Source: Paraliobacillus quinghaiensis (GTDB lineage Bacteria; Bacillota; Bacilli; Bacillales; Amphibacillaceae). Taken from it: a DNA stretch of 37,617 nucleotides. Of the stretch, positions 32,560-37,617 are shown in pieces. Where the stretch lies: positions 1 to 37,617 of the forward strand of contig NZ_QJSH01000027.1 of the NCBI RefSeq assembly GCF_003426025.1, given 5' to 3'. The notes beneath the pieces were generated by a model that was not told where the DNA came from, made no database searches, and saw nothing but the letters and a program-made list of their open reading frames with translations. The position numbers and the translations under genes were made by a program. Each line of letters opens with the position of its first letter. Position 1 is the stretch's first letter.

Positions 32560-33006
32560 ATGAAAAAAATTCTATGTTGTGGATTAATATTATTATTTAC
32601 AATACTCCTTATGCCTACAGCAATACTTGCAACAGAAGATAAGGAAGACTTTACAACGATTAACATAACCACTAACACAACGGACTATATTCTAACAACA
32701 AAGAATGACATAACAGAGGTTAGTAATACAACAATTGTTTCAAACAGTGCAACCAGCAGTATTACACGCGTTGATACCATTGGGTTACGTCTTTACCTTC
32801 AAACAATAAACCGTACAACAGGAATTTGGAACAACACTGGATTGAGTAGAGAATTCATTGATTACAACTCATCTTCAATTGATAAAGCAACCCTCTTTTC
32901 TGTTTCAAAGGGTTACCAATATCGGATAAAAACTGTTCATTTTGTAAAAGAAGGCGGCACTTACAATAGTGAAACTACTTACAGCAGTATAATTGACCTT
33001 CGATAG
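32560..33006 (+). CDS. Secreted protein of unknown function
   Basis: A 148-residue protein with a clear Sec signal peptide: KK at the N-terminus, a hydrophobic core over about residues 5-20 and a probable cut after AILA near residue 24. The mature part is rich in Thr, Ser, Asn and Ile (many ITTNTT/SNSATSS stretches), then RVDTIGLRLYLQTINRTTGIW and YQYRIKTVHFVKEGG, suggesting a beta-rich extracellular domain. No Cys in the mature region. The start is ATG 32560 with AAAGGTGG upstream; an ATG four codons earlier overlaps it. I do not recognise the family with confidence. It converges on the sigma/anti-sigma pair and may belong to its regulon. Confidence 0.75.
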   Translation: MKKILCCGLILLFTILLMPTAILATEDKEDFTTINITTNTTDYILTTKNDITEVSNTTIVSNSATSSITRVDTIGLRLYLQTINRTTGIWNNTGLSREFIDYNSSSIDKATLFSVSKGYQYRIKTVHFVKEGGTYNSETTYSSIIDLR

Positions 33007-33124
33007 TAAATTTATTTTAAAAAAGGTATACTACTTGGAATTTATAACTCTTTTTACCTTTAAAATGTTTGAGACAGAATTTATAATTTTTGCGTCATCT
33101 AATATTGCATTACATTTAATAAAC

Positions 33125-33155
33125 AAAAAAGGAATGCGCATCGCATTCCTTTTTT
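33125..33155. terminator. Bidirectional terminator between the secreted-protein gene and the anti-sigma gene
   Basis: GGAATGCG (33131-33138) and CGCATTCC (33142-33149) with a CAT loop, flanked by six A on the left and six T on the right. Confidence 0.9.
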
Positions 33156-33179
33156 GTATGGTTGAGTTAATTAATTGGT

Positions 33180-33974
33180 TTAATTCAACGAAGCAGCAAC
33201 TTTCTTCATATCACTTAAAGAAAGTTCACCCTTTATAGTAATTAACGTTCGCATGCGTAACCAAATTAATTCGGCCTTTCCATTACTAAAACCTAGATAA
33301 GTCGCGTCTGAACCGTTAATGTTAATCGTTTCGACAATTGCATGTTTATTGTTTACAGTTATATTACTAGAATATTGTTCACCCACTATAGGTTCTTGAT
33401 GAATTGTAAACTCACTTTCAGCACCCTCGTATGTTAAAAATGCTTTTTCTTTTGGATAATCAGCAAATGTAATTACTGTCACATCTTTTAACGTATAACC
33501 CTCAGGTACGACTGTAGGATTTAATAATGTAAAACTAACAGTTGCATTCGCCTCTGTAAGGCTCATTTTCTCTTCTATTGGAATAAGCTCTTTTACTTCT
33601 AAATCGTCTCTATTAGGTAATGGCGGTAAATTATCCGTGGTGATTTCTTTATCTGATAATTGGTTTATTATCTGGGTTGATTTTCCTTGATCCCGGATAA
33701 AATAATCCGTAAACCAGCCAAATGCTTCTCCTCCCTTTAGCTGAAAAAACATCGAGCTAATTACTAAAATTAAAAATACGCAAGCGACACTTAATACCTT
33801 TGTATTTATGAAGCGCGAATGTTTTCTTGATGAATCTTCTGTTAATTCACTATTAATCCTTTGCCAGACTGCTTCTTTGGATACTGGGCCATCTGGTGCT
33901 TCATTATAATTTTTTTTAACAGATTCTTGTAAAAAGTGATCATTCCATATCTGCTTTTCGTTCGATTGATTCAT
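33180..33974 (-). CDS. Anti-sigma factor-like membrane protein (RsiX-like, DUF4367-type C-terminus)
   Basis: A 264-residue single-pass membrane protein. Residues 1-57 are cytoplasmic and charged (NDHFLQESVKKNYNEAPDG and VWQRINSEL), one helix lies at about 59-79 (VLSVACVFLILVISSMFF), and the remaining 185 residues are extracellular. The C-terminal VVPEGYTLKDVTVITFADYPKEKAFLTYEG and AELIWLRMRTLITIKGELS match DUF4367-type sensor domains found in anti-sigma factors of Bacilli. It overlaps the sigma gene by four bases (ATGA), so the two are translationally coupled; it probably holds that sigma factor at the membrane until an envelope signal arrives. The signal is unknown. Confidence 0.82.
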   Translation of the reverse strand: MNQSNEKQIWNDHFLQESVKKNYNEAPDGPVSKEAVWQRINSELTEDSSRKHSRFINTKVLSVACVFLILVISSMFFQLKGGEAFGWFTDYFIRDQGKSTQIINQLSDKEITTDNLPPLPNRDDLEVKELIPIEEKMSLTEANATVSFTLLNPTVVPEGYTLKDVTVITFADYPKEKAFLTYEGAESEFTIHQEPIVGEQYSSNITVNNKHAIVETININGSDATYLGFSNGKAELIWLRMRTLITIKGELSLSDMKKVAASLN

Positions 33975-34552
33975 GATATTTCACCACCAAATAGAGGTTT
34001 ACATGACTCGTCTTTTTGTATAAGAACACGTAATTCTTTCTTTGCCCGATGAATGCGCGATTTAACTGTTCCTTCTTTTAAATCTGTCCATTGTGCAATT
34101 TCTGTATCTTTCAGTTCATGAATATACTTTAGTACAATTACTTCTCTATACTCTGGTTTTAGTTCAGAGATTTTTACAATGAGCGCCTCCTGAATTAATT
34201 CATTTTCCACAATCACCTCAACAGAAGAAGCTATCTCCTGCTTCGAGTGCATATAGTTTAATGCCAGGTCTTCTGTTGGTATACCATTCCAAGTATTTTG
34301 TTTGCGGATCAAATCAATTGCTGTTCTTGTAGCAATAGTCGATAACCATGCTCCTAATTTTTCTCTGCTTTCCAAATTACTTATATGCTTGTAAGCTTTG
34401 ACAAAAGTATCCTGGACAATATCTTGTGCTAAATATCGATCTTTAATCACAAAATATGCATCGCGGTATACTCGTTCATAAAACAGATCATATATTAGAC
34501 GAAACTCTTTCTCAGATAGTTCCACTTTTTTTCTATTTTTTTTAAATAGCAC
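33971..34552 (-). CDS. ECF-type RNA polymerase sigma factor
   Basis: A 193-residue sigma factor of the extracytoplasmic-function group. Region 2 spans about residues 20-90: IYDLFYERVYRDAYFVIKDR, then DIVQDTFVKAYKHI (2.2, core binding) and WLSTIATRTAIDLIRKQ (2.4, -10 recognition). Region 4 is ISELKPEYREVIVLKYIHEL with a helix-turn-helix DTEIAQWTDLKEGTVKSRIHRAKKEL for the -35. The tail is short. The GTG start has AAAGGTGTG upstream. Its partner anti-sigma gene follows with a four-base overlap. No copy of the GGAAC-N17-CGAC pattern is visible before it, so autoregulation is not evident. Confidence 0.9.
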   Translation of the reverse strand: MLFKKNRKKVELSEKEFRLIYDLFYERVYRDAYFVIKDRYLAQDIVQDTFVKAYKHISNLESREKLGAWLSTIATRTAIDLIRKQNTWNGIPTEDLALNYMHSKQEIASSVEVIVENELIQEALIVKISELKPEYREVIVLKYIHELKDTEIAQWTDLKEGTVKSRIHRAKKELRVLIQKDESCKPLFGGEIS

Positions 34553-34773
34553 TTTATCACACCTTTATAGCGAAAATCAGACCGCCCCATGAATTCTTAT
34601 TTAGTTTATCATAGTTTAATAGTGTAAGAGTATATTTTATTCATTTAATGACAGAGTTTTAATGGCTGAAAATCAAGAGGATAGTAAATATTGAAATATG
34701 ATTAAAAGAGAAAGGAATTTATAAAATAAAAATAAGTTAGTTTGAAATTGGTACATATAGTTTTTATTGGCTA

Positions 34774-35313
34774 TTAATTTTTTTGTTCATCATTTTCGTT
34801 TGCTAGCATTAGACTTTCAATCTTTGCATCTAAATCTCTAATTCGCTTAAGTGCTATGTCATAATCAATTTGTCTATAATGATGCGCACCACCAACTTCC
34901 TCATCAGCAGTATCCGCTTCTGCAACGATTTGTTGTAGGGGACGCAACTGCAATTCTCCTTCAGGCAAGTAAGAATCAGTGTGTAATAAAATAGCTAAGG
35001 CTACTTCCTTTGCATCTTGCAAATTCTCCTCACACCTCACCAATAACTTATGCGCCCTTTCTGCACCTTTTATGGCATGAATATCATTCTCTTTATAAAG
35101 TTCAAAATTCCATTCGCCATTTTGATACCATTTGTAATGACCAATATCATGTAAAAGGCCTGCTTTAGCAGCAAGGTCAGGGTTAACATTCTTTTTAATC
35201 GCTATATCAACAGCTTTTTCCGCAACAGCAATAGCATGTGCCATTCCAGATCTTCCGACATATTTTTGAACAATTGGATGAACAAAAAGCTTTTCCATAG
35301 TAACATGGCGCAT
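34774..35313 (-). CDS. HD-domain phosphohydrolase
   Basis: A 179-residue soluble HD-superfamily protein. The metal-binding residues are H26 (GMAHAIAVAEKAV), H55 and D56 (GLLHDIGHYKW) and probably the Asp of AILLHTDSYLPEG further on, giving the H...HD...D pattern. The region between, YKENDIHAIKGAERAHKLL, is typical of small uncharacterised HD hydrolases of Bacilli. The C-terminus is charged and helical. ATG start with AGGAGG upstream. Single gene. Likely acts on a phosphorylated small molecule or nucleotide; the substrate is unknown. Confidence 0.82.
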   Translation of the reverse strand: MRHVTMEKLFVHPIVQKYVGRSGMAHAIAVAEKAVDIAIKKNVNPDLAAKAGLLHDIGHYKWYQNGEWNFELYKENDIHAIKGAERAHKLLVRCEENLQDAKEVALAILLHTDSYLPEGELQLRPLQQIVAEADTADEEVGGAHHYRQIDYDIALKRIRDLDAKIESLMLANENDEQKN

Positions 35314-35632
35314 TTTACTACCTCCTAGATCTTTTATTACGAAAATTATATTGTTCTAAAAAATAGCATATTTAAAATTTAATTGCAATTCTTAAGCTAT
35401 ACACTAAAGTATACGCATTGTATCAATTTACAATTCCACAATGTATATCAAATTAAACTTGTGAGCTTTGTTAACAAATCATAAAATAAATTCAAAGAAT
35501 TTGAACAGAAAGTGAAGTATTTAAAAGAAATTAAAAGAATTTCAATATATATATTTACTTATTCGTATTATTTGGTATTATATAGATGAATTCATTTATA
35601 TATGAATGATTTTATATCTTGAAAGGGGATAG
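35314..35632. other. AT-rich intergenic region
   Basis: About 320 bases, strongly AT-rich. I see no gene, RNA or repeat shared with the rest of the window. A TATTAT-like -10 near 35576 may serve the small membrane-protein gene downstream. Confidence 0.5.
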
Positions 35633-35788
35633 ATGAGTATGTTATTGTCTCTTTATCTTTTAGCGGTAATTTTAATCACTTTCAAAGTAATTTCTATTAT
35701 TGACAAATTAACAACACGTCGTAGTAAGCGAAAATCACTCATTGATGCAGATGCAGCACAAGTCGTATTTGCTGTCACAAAGCACTAA
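35633..35788 (+). CDS. Small single-pass membrane protein, about 51 residues
   Basis: ATG 35633 opens a 51-codon frame, ATG 35639 a 49-codon one; the ribosome site GAAAGGGG (35621-35628) is better spaced for the second. Residues 3-23 are a hydrophobic helix (LLSLYLLAVILITFKVIS), then a basic stretch TTRRSKRKS and a mild amphipathic tail ending VVFAVTKH. The positive-inside rule would put the C-terminus in the cytoplasm. I recognise no family. Two hairpins follow immediately in the 3' region. The good ribosome site and sensible topology argue for a real gene. Confidence 0.6.
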   Translation: MSMLLSLYLLAVILITFKVISIIDKLTTRRSKRKSLIDADAAQVVFAVTKH

Positions 35789-35807
35789 AATTAACTAAAA
35801 AAATTAA

Positions 35808-35856
35808 CTGACGTAAAGTCAGATAAATGGCGCCTTTTGGGGAAACTCAAAAGGCG
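35808..35856. other. Two adjacent hairpins after the small membrane-protein gene
   Basis: CTGAC-GTAAA-GTCAG (35808-35822), then a longer hairpin CGCCTTTTG (35831-35839) with CAAAAGGCG (35848-35856), whose inner G-U and G-C pairs close a GAAA tetraloop. Neither has a U-tract on the plus strand. On the reverse strand the first is followed by a U-run. Confidence 0.5.
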
Positions 35857-35873
35857 TCCCTGTATATCCAACC

Positions 35874-35906
35874 AAAAAAAGCCAAGATACTATAAAAGTA
35901 GCTTGA
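35874..35906 (-). terminator. Terminator of the CDGSH gene (reverse strand)
   Basis: CAAG/CTTG and TACT/AGTA segments (35883-35891 with 35897-35905) form an interrupted stem; seven U follow on the reverse strand (A-run 35874-35880). Confidence 0.7.
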
Positions 35907-35940
35907 CGTCTTTCACATCTTGAACTAGTTGTGCTTCAGG

Positions 35941-36150
35941 TTATTTTGCTCTTGATACATTTTCAAATTGAATTTTTTTGTGAGCCCCATCGCAAAATGG
36001 TTTGTTTTTTGAAGCCCCACATCGGCAAAGTGAAAATGCAGGCTTCGTTTCGTAACGATTTCCCTCGGCATCCAATAATTCCACATCACCTTTGACTAAA
36101 ATAGACCCATTATCTCTTACTTGAATAATTGTTTTTTGTTGATCGCTCAT
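35941..36150 (-). CDS. CDGSH-type [2Fe-2S] protein
   Basis: A 69-residue protein with one CDGSH iron-sulfur domain. The ligands are C42 and C44 (LCRCG), C53 and H57 (FCDGAH) in the order CxCx2Sx3PxCDGx2H, as in mitoNEET-type proteins; S47 and P51 are also kept. The N-terminal half (QVRDNGSILVKGDVELLDAEG) is the usual small beta-rich lead-in of bacterial members. Such proteins hold a pH- and redox-labile 2Fe-2S cluster; the partner is unknown. The start is ATG 36150, since AGAGGTG lies six bases upstream; an ATG and a GTG just before it fall inside that site. Confidence 0.9.
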   Translation of the reverse strand: MSDQQKTIIQVRDNGSILVKGDVELLDAEGNRYETKPAFSLCRCGASKNKPFCDGAHKKIQFENVSRAK

Positions 36151-36291
36151 CTTCATCACCTCTTTACTTATTTTACTGCGTTAACAGTCACATGTCTATT
36201 TCATTAATCACAAGCGGACCATCATTTTCCACACATAAGTTACTTTATTAAAAGCCACCCTACAATTAACTACAAAGAAAGGTGGGATGAT

Positions 36292-36666
36292 ATGGATATG
36301 AATCAAGAACTGCCCGATAACTTTTATGATCAATCTATTTTAAACTACAAAGAAGGAACTAGTCACCTAAAAGCACATTTACCAAGAGTCACACAACAAT
36401 ACATGGATTTTACTGACGCCTGTTTTGAAGCTGGAACGATTGGTGAAAAAGAAAAGCAGCTTATGGCTTTAGGAATAAGTATTTATGCCCAAGATGAATA
36501 TTGCATTATTTACCATACAAAAGGTGCCGTCGAACACGGTGCTACTGAGGAAGAAGTTGCAGAAACAATTGGTGTTAGCACTGCATTAGGTGGAGGAGCA
36601 GCCTTTTCTCAAGGAGTTACCCTTGCAATGGAATCCTTTCACCATTACACCAATCAATTGCATTAA
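36292..36666 (+). CDS. Carboxymuconolactone decarboxylase/AhpD-like protein
   Basis: A 124-residue all-helical protein of the CMD/AhpD fold. The core KEKQLMALGISIYAQDEYCI with IYHTKGAVEHGATEEEVAETI matches the family. In AhpD the active site is CxxCxxxH; here the second Cys (C71) and the His (H75) remain but the first Cys position is D68. A thiol peroxidase-reductase cycle using a CxxC disulfide is therefore unlikely. Ribosome site AAAGGTGGGATG lies just before the ATG. Single gene with its own terminator. Substrate unknown. Confidence 0.87.
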   Translation: MDMNQELPDNFYDQSILNYKEGTSHLKAHLPRVTQQYMDFTDACFEAGTIGEKEKQLMALGISIYAQDEYCIIYHTKGAVEHGATEEEVAETIGVSTALGGGAAFSQGVTLAMESFHHYTNQLH

Positions 36667-36672
36667 GACTTT

Positions 36673-36706
36673 AAGAGCCTTTTCTACATTGAAGGCTCTT
36701 TAATTT
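36673..36706 (+). terminator. Rho-independent terminator of the AhpD-like gene
   Basis: AAGAGCCTT (36673-36681) and AAGGCTCTT (36692-36700) are exact complements, followed by TAATTTT. Confidence 0.82.
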
Positions 36707-36779
36707 TGAGCGCTTTAAACATTATTTCATTTTAATTAAGATTTGATATAAAATGCGTCGTAACTATAGACATGAATTA

Positions 36780-36925
36780 AATACACGCTTCATAAGTAAA
36801 ATGGACTCGCTTTCCGTGGGCACGGCTTCAGCTAACTCGGATAAGCAAAGACCGCTTTCCGAGTGGATCTTCAGCTCGCGCTGTTCCCACTGGAGTCTCG
36901 ACCATTTTACTTACTCCGCTAGATA
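36780..36925 (-). repeat. Interspersed hairpin repeat, copy D (inverted, variant arms)
   Basis: Outer arms AAGTAAAATGG (36794-36804) and CCATTTTACTT (36902-36912). Second stem GTGGG/CCCAC as in copy C2. Terminal hairpin ACTCGGA (36835-36841) with TCCGAGT (36858-36864), with an inner AAGC/GCTT pair. The loops AACAG and GAAGATCC are kept on the reverse strand. No gene lies in 36667-37368; it holds copies D and E and two degenerate outer termini (near 36750 and 37203). Confidence 0.82.
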
Positions 36926-37024
36926 GCGTATCTTTTTTTATATGGCATTCAATTTATATTGTAGCTAATTCATGTAATTAAATATAATAAAGCATTTTAC
37001 ATGCTACTTAATTCACGAGTTACA

Positions 37025-37165
37025 CACTAGCGTATCAAATGAAATTGGTGACACTCCTGCAGGAACAGCGCGAGCCGAAAATCCATTTTTAGAAGTGTTC
37101 TTCTTCTAAAAATTAGTTGAGGCCGTGCCTGCGGAAAGGGAACCAATTTCATTTGAGGAGCGACA
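37025..37165 (+). repeat. Interspersed hairpin repeat, copy E
   Basis: Outer arms TCAAATGAAATTGGT (37035-37049) and ACCAATTTCATTTGA (37142-37156), a perfect 15-bp match. Stems GCAGG/CCTGC and GAGCC/GGC. Terminal hairpin ATTTTTAGAAG (37085-37095) with CTTCTAAAAAT (37103-37113), as in copy B. Confidence 0.87.
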
Positions 37166-37260
37166 GCTTCCGTTACTAACTACTGACTATATGATTTAAG
37201 TTCTTAATGCATAGTTTATAGAAATTGCGTCATAAATAATACAGTCTTTTAGATAGTGAT

Positions 37261-37319
37261 TTTGCATACTATTTGCATATTTCTATCATATTTTTTTAAT
37301 ATTCGGTATAATTTGCATA
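37261..37319 (+). promoter_or_regulatory. Promoter of the azoreductase gene with three TTTGCATA repeats
   Basis: TTTGCATA occurs at 37261-37268, 37272-37279 (11 bp later) and 37312-37319. A TATAAT -10 lies at 37307-37312, so the first two repeats fall near the -35 region or just above and the third near the transcription start. This layout suggests an operator, perhaps for a redox- or quinone-sensing repressor as known for Bacillus azoR genes. Confidence 0.5.
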
Positions 37320-37368
37320 GTTCATCTTATTAAAAAGACAAATCATATCATAAAAGGAGTTATATAAC

Positions 37369-37491
37369 ATGGAAACTGTATTATACATCACGGCAAACCC
37401 AAATGACGCATCAACCTCCTACAGCAAAGCTGTTGGTGAAGCTTTTATAGCTTGCTATCAGTCTGAAAACCCTAATGATGAGGTAGTTGAA
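37369..37491 (+). pseudogene. azoR: FMN-dependent NADH azoreductase, first 41 codons, interrupted by a group II intron
   Basis: METVLYITANPNDASTSYSK followed by AVGEAFIACYQSENPNDEVVE is the N-terminus of the AzoR/AcpD family: beta strand 1, the FMN phosphate loop region with TSYSK, and helix 1. Homologues continue with an LDLY-like strand, but here the frame runs into intron sequence after E41 and ends in an unrelated tail. AzoR reduces azo compounds and quinones with NADH and protects from thiol-reactive stress. The ATG has AAAGGAG upstream and a promoter is present, so transcription is likely but a full protein is not, unless the rest lies beyond the intron and the intron is absent in some cells. 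The 3' part is outside the window. Confidence 0.8.
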
Positions 37492-37617
37492 TCGAGTAGG
37501 AGGGGCTTCACAGCCCCGACCTCTCACACCACCGTACGTACGGATCCGTATACGGCGGTTCAACCTTTTGAGTATCTTATCTGGTAGAGGATGTTCATAT
37601 CCTTAAGTCCCCATTTC
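37491..37617 (-). mobile_element. Group II intron, 3' end (class C-like), antisense in azoR; continues past window
   Basis: On the reverse strand, domain V is the 34-nt hairpin at 37561-37528 beginning GAACCGCCGTATAC and ending TACGTACGGTGGT, nearly the domain V of the Oceanobacillus iheyensis class C intron. Domain VI follows: GGGGCT/AGCCCC (37517-37502) with a GTGA loop, then CCT-A-CTC pairing with GAG-AGG and leaving a bulged A near 37496-37497 as the branch point. The intron appears to end CTCGAT at 37491. The region from 37562 to the window end would be domain IV/RT-gene flank; no reverse transcriptase is visible yet. Confidence 0.85.

Noticed and set aside
34553-34773. ECF-type autoregulatory promoter before the sigma gene
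   Set aside because: I searched the reverse strand for GGAAC/TGAAAC with CGTC/CGAC at 16-17 bp and found none.
1-37617. tRNA or rRNA genes, prophage, or a complete transposase gene
   Set aside because: None recognised on either strand; the only mobile pieces are the group II intron end and the non-coding repeats.

Overview
The window comes from a low-GC Gram-positive bacterium of the family Bacillaceae, most likely a salt-tolerant relative of Oceanobacillus, Virgibacillus or Gracilibacillus. The signs are AT-rich DNA, strong AGGAGG-type ribosome binding sites, sporulation-type small proteins (YfhD-like, DUF1360-like), an ectABC ectoine operon, an NhaC-type antiporter, a C30 (staphyloxanthin-like) carotenoid operon, and a group II intron end whose domain V closely resembles the class C intron of Oceanobacillus iheyensis. 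The genus is an inference.

Layout. 1-4.3 kb: the end of adhE, a short-chain dehydrogenase, a nucleoside hydrolase, a DUF1360-like membrane protein with a 28-residue basic peptide downstream, a decayed gene tail, a 3-methyladenine DNA glycosylase and a YfhD-like small protein. 4.3-6.8 kb: ectABC, with a perfect inverted repeat before the promoter and no ordinary start codon in ectA. 6.8-7.3 kb: interspersed hairpin repeats. 7.4-17.4 kb: a YueI-like protein, a three-gene ABC uptake system, a DadA-like FAD oxidoreductase, ilvD, a CwlK-like peptidase, then an operon of a membrane protein, a 3-mercaptopyruvate-type sulfurtransferase and a ferredoxin-NADP reductase homologue with an eroded NADPH site.

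17.9-27.9 kb is the centrepiece: a tightly overlapping eight-gene operon for a glycosylated, acylated C30 carotenoid (three CrtN/CrtP/CrtI-like oxidoreductases, CrtM, a CruF-like membrane protein, an acyltransferase, a glycosyltransferase and isopentenyl-diphosphate isomerase type 2). It is read divergently from a MerR-type regulator with a cobalamin domain that keeps the CarH/LitR photoreceptor residues. Direct repeats 11 bp apart sit between the -35 and -10 of the crt promoter, which suggests light-controlled derepression. The locus is bracketed by the hairpin repeats.

28.5-36.7 kb: peptidase T, an NhaC-type antiporter, a CgeB-like glycosyltransferase, a secreted protein, an ECF sigma/anti-sigma pair, an HD-domain protein, a 51-residue membrane protein, a CDGSH iron-sulfur protein and a carboxymuconolactone-decarboxylase-like protein. 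36.7-37.6 kb: two more hairpin repeats, then the first 41 codons of an azoreductase gene cut by the 3' end of a group II intron in antisense orientation.

The strongest unexplained signal is the hairpin family: six full copies and two fragments, all intergenic, whose paired arms change together while the internal-loop sequences stay fixed. That is the pattern expected of a conserved RNA or single-stranded DNA structure.
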